A DNA stretch of 64,000 nt from Ruegeria sp. THAF33 (GTDB lineage: Bacteria > Pseudomonadota > Alphaproteobacteria > Rhodobacterales > Rhodobacteraceae). The translations under genes and the position numbers were made by a program. This document shows, piece after piece, positions 25,163 to 33,405 of the stretch (the stretch's first letter is position 1; each line of letters opens with the position of its first letter). Location: contig NZ_CP045386.1 of assembly GCF_009363615.1 (NCBI RefSeq), positions 1-64,000 of the forward strand. Direction: 5' to 3'. A model generated the notes under the pieces. The model was not told the origin of the DNA. It was given only the letters and a program-made list of their open reading frames with translations, and ran no database searches.

Positions 25163-26536
25163 TCACCGCTGTATCAATTGCGGCGCATCGGCATCCCCAA
25201 GGGCCATTTCGGGCAGCCAAGTGATAAGCTGAGGAAACGAGATCAGCGCCGCGATCAATGCAATCTCAATGGCAACAAGGGGTACCGCTCCGCGATAGAT
25301 ATCAGACAGATTGATACCCTTCGGTGCGGCCATCTTGGCAAAGAACAGGGCATAACCGAAAGGGGGCGTCAGAAAAGACGTCTGCAACGCCAAGGCTATC
25401 AGGCCAGCGATCCAGATTTGTGCAAAGTAGGCAGAGCCGACGTGATCTGCGAAGTCGAGCTCTGAAATAATCGGCATCAGTACGGGTACAAAGACCAGCA
25501 GCACCTCGATCCAGTCAAAAACAAACCCAAGTATGATGATCACGCCAAGGAGCATGGCCAACAGTTCCCACCGGGTGAGATCGAATGCGGATATCCAGTC
25601 GAAGATCACATTTGGTCCACCAACGAGGTGGAAACTGAGCGAAAACACCGATGCGCCAAGTACGATGAAGAAGACCATCGACGTCATCGTGCTTGTCTGC
25701 ACCGTGACAGAGTTTAACGACGAGAAAGACAGACGCTTTCGCGCCAGAGCAACCAAAAGCGCGCCAAAAACCCCTACTCCAGCCGCCTCTGTTAGTGTCG
25801 CAAAGCCCAGAATGATGCTGAGCGGAATGGATGCGATGACCGCGACAGACGCGAGTACAAACAAGAGGTCTGACACAAGATTGGTCTTGGGTGTGTCCAG
25901 CGGGATTTCGACCGTTTTTCTCAAGGTGACCGCAAAGTAGACCGCGAAGGCCATGACCATCAGAAGCACAGGTACGATGAGGGCCACATACATCAATCCG
26001 ATGCGCAGATAGAACACGTTCGAGATGAAGAACAGCATCACGGCTGGCGGGAACACGACACCCAATGCTCCAGAAGCTGCGACAGCGCCTCCTGCGGTTC
26101 GCGGTGCGTAGCCCGACGCCATCATCGGGGCATAGGCCACCAACGCCACAGTTATGACGGAAGCACCGATCACCCCGGCGGCGGGCGCAAGAACGAGGCC
26201 GATCAGCAAAGTCGCAATGGCGTAGCGACCGGGAACGCCTGTCAGAAGACGCCCCAGCAAGCGAAACATGGTTTCGGCAATCCCGCTGGCATTCAGGATC
26301 AGGCCAAGAAAAATCAACATTGGAACGCTGGTGAATTGGACTGATTCATTGGTCAGTACACCACGGGCCCGCAGGTAGATCAGCCCCAGATGCTGAAAAT
26401 CAGTGATCCCCACCCAAACCGCAGCGACAAACCCCAAGAAGCCTGTCCCCGCGAGCACCAGCGCCACCGGAAAGCCACTGAAAACCCCAATCGCCATCAC
26501 GACAAGCATGGCAACCGTGAGGACCTCATTCACCAT
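25163..26536 (-). CDS. TRAP transporter large permease (DctM-like)
   Basis: A highly hydrophobic protein of about 457 residues with some 12 predicted membrane spans and DctM-type landmarks (SVPMLIFLGLILNASGIA, AAGVIGASVITVALVAYAP, GAVAASGALGVVFPPAVMLFF, LQTSFLTPPFGYALFF). DctM is the membrane subunit that moves substrate with sodium in tripartite TRAP systems. The ATG at 26536 (MVNEVLTVAML) is preferred over an upstream start adding a polar tail. It overlaps the dctQ-like gene by 11 bp. No periplasmic binding protein (DctP) gene is nearby, so the substrate cannot be guessed. Confidence 0.92.
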   Translation of the reverse strand: MVNEVLTVAMLVVMAIGVFSGFPVALVLAGTGFLGFVAAVWVGITDFQHLGLIYLRARGVLTNESVQFTSVPMLIFLGLILNASGIAETMFRLLGRLLTGVPGRYAIATLLIGLVLAPAAGVIGASVITVALVAYAPMMASGYAPRTAGGAVAASGALGVVFPPAVMLFFISNVFYLRIGLMYVALIVPVLLMVMAFAVYFAVTLRKTVEIPLDTPKTNLVSDLLFVLASVAVIASIPLSIILGFATLTEAAGVGVFGALLVALARKRLSFSSLNSVTVQTSTMTSMVFFIVLGASVFSLSFHLVGGPNVIFDWISAFDLTRWELLAMLLGVIIILGFVFDWIEVLLVFVPVLMPIISELDFADHVGSAYFAQIWIAGLIALALQTSFLTPPFGYALFFAKMAAPKGINLSDIYRGAVPLVAIEIALIAALISFPQLITWLPEMALGDADAPQLIQR

Positions 26537-27047
26537 TGTGCAGGCCGCTTGCTTGTTCCGGTGCACCTTGCGCACGTCTCCCTGTCAGAAAGGCGATGTT
26601 GCGAAGGGCTACGATCATCCCGGCAAGAGCCAGCAAGATGGGGCCGATGACCCCGGTGATGCGTTGTGCCCACAACTGGGTTTCCGCGTATTTCGTGGTG
26701 CGCATCAAACCGTCCCATCCGTAGTAGGTCAGGATGGCGGCGAGCGGCAGAAGGACAAAAAGGCCGCCAATCAGTTCGATCCAAGCAATGCGGCGGGCGG
26801 ACCAATGTCTGCGAAGAACATCAACGCGCACGTGACCGTCGCGCAGATAGGTATACCCAAAGGTCAAGAAAATTAGGATGAACAGCAGTGACGTGGACAG
26901 GTCCGGCAAATAGCTCGACACGCCAAGTTGTAGCTTGCGATCCAGCATCTGAAGCGCGCCATAAGCAGCAATCGAAACAACTGTCAGCCACGCAGTCACG
27001 ACGCCGATGCCGCGAATGCCACGGTCAATCCAATCCAAAAATCTCAA
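26526..27047 (-). CDS. TRAP transporter small permease (DctQ-like)
   Basis: A 173-residue protein with four predicted membrane helices and the DctQ pattern: LGVSSYLPDLSTSLLFILIF, then FGYTYLRDGHVRVDVLRRHW and WAQRITGVIGPILLALAGMIVA. It is the small membrane subunit that pairs with DctM in the inner membrane. It is upstream of and overlaps the dctM-like gene, as in normal TRAP operons. The operon ends with dctM and has no dctP, so it may use a binding protein encoded elsewhere or be a transferred fragment. Confidence 0.88.
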   Translation of the reverse strand: MRFLDWIDRGIRGIGVVTAWLTVVSIAAYGALQMLDRKLQLGVSSYLPDLSTSLLFILIFLTFGYTYLRDGHVRVDVLRRHWSARRIAWIELIGGLFVLLPLAAILTYYGWDGLMRTTKYAETQLWAQRITGVIGPILLALAGMIVALRNIAFLTGRRAQGAPEQASGLHNGE

Positions 27048-27084
27048 GCCGAATTCCCTCCCAAAGTTCTTTGCCTGTTAGCTG

Positions 27085-27594
27085 TTATCCCCCCGTGACA
27101 TCTCCCTTGCGATTGTCTTGTTCCCGATTTTCCGGCCTAACTTTCGAGGTGCGAAAGCTGTCCCAGAACAGCAATGCTGCCCCACAAAAGATCGCCACGT
27201 CAGCCAAGTTGAAGGACGGCCAGTGGTATGACCTGTAATGGAAGTCGAGAAAGTCAGGGACGGCCTGATAGCGCAGACGGTCAAGGATATTGCCAAGCGC
27301 GCCTCCGATGATCAGACCGAGCGCCGCACCTGTCAGCCTGTCCGGAGCCTTCCACAGCCAGATCAGCAGCCATGCCACGACCACGGCAGCAAGTGCGACC
27401 AGACCCCACCAGGGTACGACCCCGCCGAGCATACCGAAGCTGACCCCATCGTTCAAAACCCGCACGAGGTTGAGAAAGGGCAGAACCTCGACCCCGTTCT
27501 CAAGCGCCGGGGAGTTCAGGGCAAGAGCCTTGGTGCCCTGATCAACACCAAACGCGGCGATGGCGCAAAGCCCACCGAGAACGCGGCTGTTCAT
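27085..27594 (-). CDS. lspA: lipoprotein signal peptidase II
   Basis: A 169-residue inner-membrane aspartic protease with four predicted helices. The catalytic pair is in place: D105 in GGALGNILDRL and D132 in FNLADVAIF. LspA removes the signal peptide from prolipoproteins. The ATG (27592-27594) overlaps the TGA of the CDF gene (ATGA), so it is coupled to the metal transporter. An lspA partner next to heavy-metal transporters is known from lead resistance operons (PbrB/PbrC-type). As a likely second copy on an accessory block, it probably serves metal resistance rather than housekeeping. Confidence 0.92.
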   Translation of the reverse strand: MNSRVLGGLCAIAAFGVDQGTKALALNSPALENGVEVLPFLNLVRVLNDGVSFGMLGGVVPWWGLVALAAVVVAWLLIWLWKAPDRLTGAALGLIIGGALGNILDRLRYQAVPDFLDFHYRSYHWPSFNLADVAIFCGAALLFWDSFRTSKVRPENREQDNRKGDVTGG

Positions 27595-28445
27595 GCCACC
27601 GCCTTCAGATCGGCCCGCGCGTCGCGGATGATCGCCCATGACGAGTGCAGGAACAGTCCGGCGATCCCGAAGGCTACGATGAGATCGGGCCATGCGCTGC
27701 CTAGCCAAACCACCAGCCCGGCGGCGATAACGACTGCGGCGTTGCCGATGGCGTCGTTGCGCGAGAACAGCCAGACAGCGCGCATGTTCGCGTCGCCCTT
27801 GCGGTACCGCAGCAACGGCAGCACGGAGATGACATTTATCACAAGAGCAATCAGGCCCAGAATCCCCATCAAAGTGGCGTCTGGGGTTGTCGGCTCGAAT
27901 GCCCTTATGATGGTCGTGCCAAAGACTCCAAGACCAAGCAGGCCGAGGAAGATGCCCTGGATCAGAGCCGACCGCGCTCGCCAAGCGAGGCTCCAGCCGA
28001 TGGCCAACAGGCCGAGGAAGGTGATTGCGCCGTCGCCGATGAAATCCAACGCGTCGGCCTTCACGGCCTGTGACCCGGCAATGAACCCGCCGATCATTTC
28101 AAGAACGCCATAACCAACATTCAGGATCACAACGATCCAGAGCGCGCGGCGATAGCCAGGGTCCTGATGGGCCGCACCTTGCTGAATATCTTCGTCGCTC
28201 TCGATGCGGTCAAACCCATACCCTGTTGTCTCGACGGCTTTTTCAATTTCCGGCAAGCGCGCTTCGGGAGCTGTCAAAGTCATTATGTGCGTTGCAGTAG
28301 ACACTTTCACGGCGTCAGGCGCGATACCTGCAGATTGCGCCGCCCGCTCGATCTGGGCGGCATCCTTGGCGCAATCCATACCGGAAACGCGGTAACGGAA
28401 GGATGGGATATCTGCCGCCGAACCGGTGCTATCAGCGTTGGCCAT
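27591..28445 (-). CDS. HMA-fused cation diffusion facilitator (CDF) transporter
   Basis: The N-terminal ~80 residues are an HMA-like fold (FRYRVSGMDCAKDAAQIERA), but with a single Cys (DCAKDA) instead of CxxC. The rest is a CDF transporter with six predicted helices. Metal-site motifs are DALDFIGDGAITFL in helix II and FSRNDAIGNAAVVI in helix V. CDF proteins export divalent cations (Zn, Co, Cd and the like) in exchange for protons. The ATG at 28445 follows a CAGGAG site; the 45 extra upstream codons are in the divergent promoter. It is divergent from the ArsR-type regulator and coupled to lspA, a metal-export cassette. Confidence 0.85.
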   Translation of the reverse strand: MANADSTGSAADIPSFRYRVSGMDCAKDAAQIERAAQSAGIAPDAVKVSTATHIMTLTAPEARLPEIEKAVETTGYGFDRIESDEDIQQGAAHQDPGYRRALWIVVILNVGYGVLEMIGGFIAGSQAVKADALDFIGDGAITFLGLLAIGWSLAWRARSALIQGIFLGLLGLGVFGTTIIRAFEPTTPDATLMGILGLIALVINVISVLPLLRYRKGDANMRAVWLFSRNDAIGNAAVVIAAGLVVWLGSAWPDLIVAFGIAGLFLHSSWAIIRDARADLKAVA

Positions 28446-28489
28446 GATCGCAGTTCTCCTGCTAAAGTGGATCAAAGGATAATATATCA
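28446..28489. promoter_or_regulatory. divergent promoter/operator between CDF and ArsR regulator
   Basis: Only 44 bp separate the two divergent start codons. The AT-rich stretch GGATAATATATCAG gives -10-like elements for both directions. The short distance means that the ArsR-type regulator would bind directly over both promoters. No exact ArsR palindrome could be defined. Confidence 0.45.
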
Positions 28490-28846
28490 GTGAGCAATGA
28501 TATGACGCAGATCGTTGTGGACCGCAAGGTCGGTACCATTGAACAACGCGCAAAACTATTTCGCGGCTTTGCCGACCCAAGCCGCTTGTCTATTCTCGGC
28601 GCGCTGTGCGGGGAGCCGCTGGTTGTTCACGAACTCGTCGAGCGTACGGGACTATCACAACCAAACGTATCCAACCACTTGCGATGCTTGTTGGAGTGCG
28701 GGCTAGTTAACAGCGACCGAGATGGGCGCTTCATCCGCTACCGTATCAGTAGCGCACGTATCGCAACGCTGTTGAGCGATGTGGACGCACTTCTCGATGT
28801 GGTCGCAGGGGGCGTTGAGGCCTGCGACAACTATCGCGGGAGATAA
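28490..28846 (+). CDS. ArsR/SmtB-family metalloregulator, CmtR-like
   Basis: An ArsR-type winged-helix repressor of 118 residues. Its HTH is VVHELVERTGLSQPNVSNHLRCLLECGLV, with the wing DRDGRFIRYRI. Cys66 and Cys70 (RCLLECG) lie in the DNA-recognition helix and Cys112 lies near the C-terminus. This CxxxC plus C-terminal Cys pattern matches the Cd/Pb site of Mycobacterium CmtR (C57, C61, C102), including almost the same spacing. It should release DNA when Cd or Pb binds, turning on the divergent CDF-lspA genes. It starts with GTG 28490; an ATG four codons later is possible. Confidence 0.9.
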   Translation: MSNDMTQIVVDRKVGTIEQRAKLFRGFADPSRLSILGALCGEPLVVHELVERTGLSQPNVSNHLRCLLECGLVNSDRDGRFIRYRISSARIATLLSDVDALLDVVAGGVEACDNYRGR

Positions 28847-28888
28847 GCAGCCACTAAGCGATGAAATAGACTAGGACAGAGCTAAAGG

Positions 28889-29365
28889 ACGACTGATATT
28901 GATGTAACGCGCCGTCAAATTATTATAGCCGCTGTAGGTCTTACCAGCATTGCACCCTTCGCCGCGATTGCGCAGGGAGCTCCGTCGATCCACGTTCTTA
29001 AGGACCCGAATTGCAGCTGTTGCCGGGTTTGGGCTGATATTCTTCGGGCTGAAGGCTTCCGTGTGACCGAGGAGCGCAGCTTTGGAACACTGCTGGTCCG
29101 ACACAAGTTGGACAATGGCATCCCCCAAGAGATGATATCGTGCCACACAGGCGAGATCGAAGGCTATATGATCGAGGGCCATGTGCCCGCAGCAGACATT
29201 CGTCGCCTTCTGGACGAACGCCGAGACGCAGTCGGTCTCGCCGTTCCCGGCATGCCCTATGGATCACACGGAATGGGGCCAGAAGATCAGCGTGAAGCCT
29301 ACGATGTATTTCTGATCCGGCGCGACGGTAACACCGAAGTGTTCACGAGTTACGAAGCAGCCTGA
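28889..29365 (+). CDS. DUF411 metal-binding secreted protein, probable ACG start
   Basis: The DUF411 signature is clear: IHVLKDPNCSCCRVW with a CxCC metal motif, then VRHKLDNGIPQEMISCHTGEIEGYMIEGHVPA and the closing VPGMPYGSHGMG. DUF411 proteins are periplasmic copper- or metal-associated proteins. The usual gene prediction begins at GTG 29063, which would cut off the CSCC motif. Reading back in frame to the preceding stop (TAA 28883-28885) gives a TAT-like signal (DIDVTRRQIIIAAVGLTSIA) but no ATG, GTG or TTG. The best start is ACG 28889 after AAAGG, giving MTDIDVTRRQ. Thus either a rare ACG start is used or a start mutation has crippled the gene. Confidence 0.75.
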   Translation, partial: TTDIDVTRRQIIIAAVGLTSIAPFAAIAQGAPSIHVLKDPNCSCCRVWADILRAEGFRVTEERSFGTLLVRHKLDNGIPQEMISCHTGEIEGYMIEGHVPAADIRRLLDERRDAVGLAVPGMPYGSHGMGPEDQREAYDVFLIRRDGNTEVFTSYEAA

Positions 29366-29403
29366 CGGCAATTTCATTGATCGGAAACCATAAGGAGAAG
29401 ACT

Positions 29404-29950
29404 ATGAAGCAGCATAAATCACGCTATTTTGGTAAGGTTGCGGTGTGTATGATCTCTGCTACTGTAGCCTTCGCACAGCAGCAGCGAGGCGATTGGGTGG
29501 GGTCACGGGCCAATGGGACCGAACCACATGTGGTCTGAACGCATGCCTGGCTGGGGACACGGCAACATGGGTCCGGGCCAGCAATAGCGCATGCAACGAC
29601 ATTGGACTTACATGAACGAGTGCGTGCCCGCAGCTCATCGGGGCGCTCGGAGCACTATTCGCGCGACGCCTGAAGTTATCGCGGAAGGCCAGACGCTATA
29701 CACAGCGAACTGCGCAAGTTGTCATGGAGCCGAGGGTCTCGGGGATGGTGAGGCCGGTCGGTCTCTCGTGCCTTCTCCGGCTCTCCTTAGATGGTTTGTT
29801 CAGATGCCGATGTCGGGAGACGAGTATCTGCTCTGGGCAATTTCTGAGGGCGGTCAGCGCTTCGGAACAGAAATGCCAGCCTTCCGGGAAGCGCTGACTG
29901 AAGAAGAAATCTGGAAAATCATCGCATACATGCGTGCGGGGTTCCCGTGA
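29404..29950 (+). pseudogene. broken secreted cytochrome c gene (frameshift and stop)
   Basis: ATG 29404 opens a signal peptide (MKQHKSRYFGKVAVCMISA and so on, ending AFAQQQ) and then runs to a stop at 29536. Near 29497 the expected coding sequence moves into another frame (HGPMGPNHMW, then MPGWGHGNMGPG), which reaches a TAG at 29585-29587. From 29591 the same frame continues as MQRHWTYMNECVPAAHRGAR and a full cytochrome c domain (CASCH haem site, TEMPAF Met ligand). So a single gene encoding signal peptide, Met/His-rich linker and class I cytochrome c has one frameshift and one nonsense change. The cytochrome part alone has no export signal and could not mature. Confidence 0.75.
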
Positions 29951-30130
29951 TACCGCGCACCGCGAACACTTTGTAGAGCTTTTGGCGGTGCTTCCAAAAA
30001 TACACAATTTCGCCGATCACCACCAAAACTGACATTGGTGGAGCGCGCAGCATCGCTCACTCTGGGCTCTCTCCTGCCGTTCTCTGCATATTGAAGTAAG
30101 GTCCGGTTCGGCCGCGTCCTGTTACCCCCG

Positions 30131-32023
30131 TCAAGTGAAGGCGCTACTTTCAGCCCGTTTGGCTTTCATTTTCTCCATCGCCATATCTTTCGCTGACCGA
30201 CTTTTCCGCTTTGCGACCGTGCGCTGCGCATCAAATGCCGCCTGAAGTTCCTGGTCTTTTTCAGAAACCTCTTTCACCGGGGCAGGGGCCGGTTTCGCAT
30301 CAGCCACTGCCTTTGCCGTATCCTTGGCCTGCTCTTCAGCAAGATCCAGGTGTGTCCCTTTGATCTTTGGCGTGTCGCCACCAAGGAACTGCATGAAATA
30401 AGGATCTTCGAAATATCGAATCTTGTTCGCAATCACGGGCATCTTGCCTTCGCGGATCAGCACAACCTCGTTTTCCGGCAGACGACCAACGTGCTCTGGC
30501 CGGAGCAGCCGAATGCCTTCTTCACGCTCTGATATGCTGCCCATTTCCATCTTGCCGAGTGCTCGAGACTTCGACTTGCTTATGACCGTTTTGTCCCCGA
30601 TGGACCTGGACACATGTTCGCGTACTTCGGAATCCTCTGAGGCGGCAAACATCTGGGTTCCAGCGTTTGCCAGCATCGCCCGCACACCCTCGTGCCCATA
30701 AATGTCCTGTAGGCGCGACAGTGTTTGCGAAATCACCACGAGCCTGCCCCCGAACGATCGCATGGTGTCATAGGCTTCAACAACGCGCTCAAGATGGCCG
30801 AGGCGTTGGAACTCATCGAGCAGCATCAAAACCTTGAACGGCTCATCTTCGCCCGGCTCAACAGTTTCGATGGTGTTCACCAGATCGAGGAAGAACAGGC
30901 GAATGAGCGTCCGGAACTCTTTGACCTTTTTCCCTGGCACGGAAAAGTAGATCGAGCTGGGGCGCCGACGCAGATCTTCAAAGTTGATGTCATTGCCCTG
31001 CGTGGCTCTTGCTACCGACGGGTTGCGCCAGAGCTGCAGGCCGGAGTTCAACATAACCGAAATCGTTGACCGCAGGATTTTGGATTCTTCGGCTGCAAGA
31101 TTCAGAAACTCATCTGCAGCTCGCGCATATCCAACTTCTTCAGCCATTTTCTCATAGTCCTTTTGCTTGGTCGTTTTGACCAGGCGCAGGACTTCGGAAA
31201 TGTATGGCCGCTTTCTTTTGATCGCCAGCATCGCCATTGCGCAGAACATGCCTTCAACACCACCCATAAAGCCCTGCGCGGACGAGCTGGGCGTGTCGAA
31301 CATCTGAGTTGCAACCTGAATCACTTCTTCCCATCGCCGGTCCAGATTGTCGGCACGTGCTGCGCGGCGCAGAGGGTTGTAGCTGTGGCTTTTGTCGGGG
31401 TTCTCGGGGTCGAACATAAAAACCTCATCGCCCATTGCTGCCCGACGCGCGCCGGTTGTCTGGAAAATCTCGCCCTTGATGTCCAGGACGACGCAAGACC
31501 CATTGAAACGCAGGACATTCGGGATCACAAAGCCGCTGGTTTTGCCCGAACCAGACGGGGCAATGAACATCGCGTGCGGCTTTTGGACACCGGGGCCGGG
31601 CTTATAGTAGATCGCGTTTTTGTCCTTTGGCTCACCAAATTTGGCAAACACGATTTCACTATCCAATTTGTCTTTGAGCTTCAGAACCGACGCATAGCCT
31701 TCCTGGACGAGCTGAGGGGCCTTTGCAAAGGTCGCATCACCGTATTTCGTTGAGGGACCACGCAGCGCAGCCGCCACAAATGCAAAGGTCAAAACACCCA
31801 CTGCGACCACCGCCACCAGACCCATGATCTGCTGCGTCTCTGCAGGCTGTGCCATGAACTTCTCTGGGATCGCCCAGATGTCCAGCCCGCGAAAGCCTCT
31901 GGTGTTGATGTATTCGAGAGCCAGCCCGACCACCAACACCGCGCAAGCCGAGGTAGCGATAAAGCCCATAGTACCGGCTATCGCGACCTTCTTGCCTTTG
32001 GGTAGATCCTGAAACTCAGCCAT
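30131..32023 (-). CDS. virD4: VirD4 coupling protein (T4CP)
   Basis: A 630-residue coupling ATPase. Two N-terminal membrane helices (about residues 12-38 and 66-87) are followed by the TraG/VirD4 ATPase with Walker A APSGSGKT (155-162) and Walker B VLMLLDEFQRLG. The C-terminal tail is charged and Lys/Ala-rich. It links the relaxosome to the T4SS channel at the inner membrane. It is the last gene of the minus-strand T4SS operon and its ATG overlaps the stop of a DUF4177-type ORF. The relaxase is separated from it by the cargo block. Confidence 0.95.
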   Translation of the reverse strand: MAEFQDLPKGKKVAIAGTMGFIATSACAVLVVGLALEYINTRGFRGLDIWAIPEKFMAQPAETQQIMGLVAVVAVGVLTFAFVAAALRGPSTKYGDATFAKAPQLVQEGYASVLKLKDKLDSEIVFAKFGEPKDKNAIYYKPGPGVQKPHAMFIAPSGSGKTSGFVIPNVLRFNGSCVVLDIKGEIFQTTGARRAAMGDEVFMFDPENPDKSHSYNPLRRAARADNLDRRWEEVIQVATQMFDTPSSSAQGFMGGVEGMFCAMAMLAIKRKRPYISEVLRLVKTTKQKDYEKMAEEVGYARAADEFLNLAAEESKILRSTISVMLNSGLQLWRNPSVARATQGNDINFEDLRRRPSSIYFSVPGKKVKEFRTLIRLFFLDLVNTIETVEPGEDEPFKVLMLLDEFQRLGHLERVVEAYDTMRSFGGRLVVISQTLSRLQDIYGHEGVRAMLANAGTQMFAASEDSEVREHVSRSIGDKTVISKSKSRALGKMEMGSISEREEGIRLLRPEHVGRLPENEVVLIREGKMPVIANKIRYFEDPYFMQFLGGDTPKIKGTHLDLAEEQAKDTAKAVADAKPAPAPVKEVSEKDQELQAAFDAQRTVAKRKSRSAKDMAMEKMKAKRAESSAFT

Positions 32024-32174
32024 CGGTCAGCTCGCGTTTGAAGAAGCACACGATGCCAAACTCGGCAGGTACGACGCCGACCATTTCCCAACCGTCTTGC
32101 CCGAGCTTCGCAAACTTCTCGCCTGCATTTTCCTCTACCCGCATCAAGACATTACGATACTCAAATTTTTTCAT
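32016..32174 (-). CDS. DUF4177-like small protein (52 aa)
   Basis: A 52-residue frame (MKKFEYRNVLMRVEENAGEK, then KLGQDGWEMVGVV and CFFKREL) with the DUF4177 pattern (FEYkvv...LNxLGxxGWExVgv...FKR). A GGAGAA ribosome site precedes the ATG and the stop overlaps the virD4 start (ATGGCTGA). It sits between virB11 and virD4 with tight spacing, so it is clearly part of the operon. Its function in the T4SS is unknown. It is easily missed because of its size. Confidence 0.75.
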   Translation of the reverse strand: MKKFEYRNVLMRVEENAGEKFAKLGQDGWEMVGVVPAEFGIVCFFKRELTDG

Positions 32175-32186
32175 TCTATTTCTCCT

Positions 32187-33200
32187 TCAGATAAGTTGAT
32201 CAGCGGTCATCAGGGGTGGGAAGATCACTCCGTTGACCTTCCGTTCGTCACCGATTTTCTTCATGTGAACGATCATGTGAATGGTGGCCCGGATGTCATC
32301 GACCACTTCTGACTTTTGAACGGTCGGAGATCCGCGACGCACCATCTTGCTCATACGTCCAATGGCATCTACTGGTGAGTTGGCGTGCATGGTACAAACA
32401 GAACCATCGTGGCCGGTGTTCACCAGTTCCAGGAACATATTTGCGTCGTCGCCCCGAATTTCACCGCAGACGAGGCGGTCAGGCCGTAACCTCAGCGCCG
32501 ATTCCAGCAGCTTTGTTGGTGATCGAGGGCCATCTTCTTCGGAACGGTCAGCAAGTAGATCGACAGAATTGGGTTGCTCGATGTCCAGCTCGGCCACTTC
32601 TTCAATCGTCACGATCCGTTCGCCAGGATCGACGCGCTTCAGCATTGCATTGAGAACAGTGGTTTTGCCAGACGAGGTGCCCCCGGCAATGATCACGTTC
32701 CATTTGCTTAGCATCGCAAGGTCGGCCAGCTCGTCAAAGTTCATTGTTCCGGCAGCGAGAGCAGCCCGAGCCTTTTCAAGCGCGCTGTGATCATTGTTTT
32801 CTGCCAACGCCGCCTCTTTGCTGGCGAAGCTGAACGCGCCCAGATCGACGGTTTTCACGCGGAGCAGGCGGATCGCCACGGACCCCACGCCGGTTGTTGC
32901 TGGCGGAATCACAACCTGCACCCGCGCTTTACCCTGCTGTGTCGGCACGTTGGCCGTCGCAATCGGCTTCTTTTCTCCGAATGTCACATCGCTGAATCCG
33001 GCCACGCAGCGCCCGATGTTTTCCACATCATCTCTGTTCAGAGTAATGTCTGTCCTGGTCATGTGTGTTGTGCCCATTTCTTCGACCCAGACCGATCCGT
33101 CAGGATTCACAGAAATTTCGCTCAGGCTTTCATCGTGCAACAGATGCTCGATCTTGCCTGTATAGTATTCCAGAAGGCTATTGCCGTTCCGCCCGCTCAT
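32187..33200 (-). CDS. virB11: VirB11 hexameric ATPase
   Basis: A 337-residue secretion ATPase: the N-terminal domain (EYYTGKIEHLLHDESLSEISVNPDG) and then the RecA-like ATPase with Walker A GGTSSGKT (173-180), Asp box (VTIEEVAELDI), Walker B-like LRLRPDRLVCGEIRG and His box (GHDGSVCTMHANS). It powers pilus assembly and substrate transfer with VirB4 and VirD4. The ATG at 33200 follows AAGGACAAG; the longer frame from 33287 lies in the terminator region. It is separated from virB10 by 205 bp containing a terminator, so it likely has its own promoter. Confidence 0.95.
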   Translation of the reverse strand: MSGRNGNSLLEYYTGKIEHLLHDESLSEISVNPDGSVWVEEMGTTHMTRTDITLNRDDVENIGRCVAGFSDVTFGEKKPIATANVPTQQGKARVQVVIPPATTGVGSVAIRLLRVKTVDLGAFSFASKEAALAENNDHSALEKARAALAAGTMNFDELADLAMLSKWNVIIAGGTSSGKTTVLNAMLKRVDPGERIVTIEEVAELDIEQPNSVDLLADRSEEDGPRSPTKLLESALRLRPDRLVCGEIRGDDANMFLELVNTGHDGSVCTMHANSPVDAIGRMSKMVRRGSPTVQKSEVVDDIRATIHMIVHMKKIGDERKVNGVIFPPLMTADQLI

Positions 33201-33326
33201 GTTCTTGTCCTTGGTAGAGCACTTTTTTGAACACTGGAGGTTGCCTTCGCTGCATCTCGGCTTTGCCTCGAACACGAAGGCATCCACATAAGATTCATTG
33301 CTTCCAAAAAGTGCTGAATTTGCTTC

Positions 33327-33367
33327 AAAAAAGGCCGCTACCGCACTCGATCATGCTGGCAGCGGCC
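33327..33367 (-). terminator. terminator within the T4SS gene cluster, between virB10 and virB11
   Basis: On the minus strand a 10-bp stem (GGCCGCTGCC / GGTAGCGGCC, one G-U pair) with a 15-nt loop is followed by six Ts (33332 to 33327). It lies 39 bp after the virB10 C-terminal gene's stop and 127 bp before virB11. It could attenuate or end the virB1-B10 transcript. Confidence 0.75.
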
Positions 33368-33405
33368 GGAAAGACTGCTGAGGCGGTCGGCTCATTGGCT
33401 CGCGC

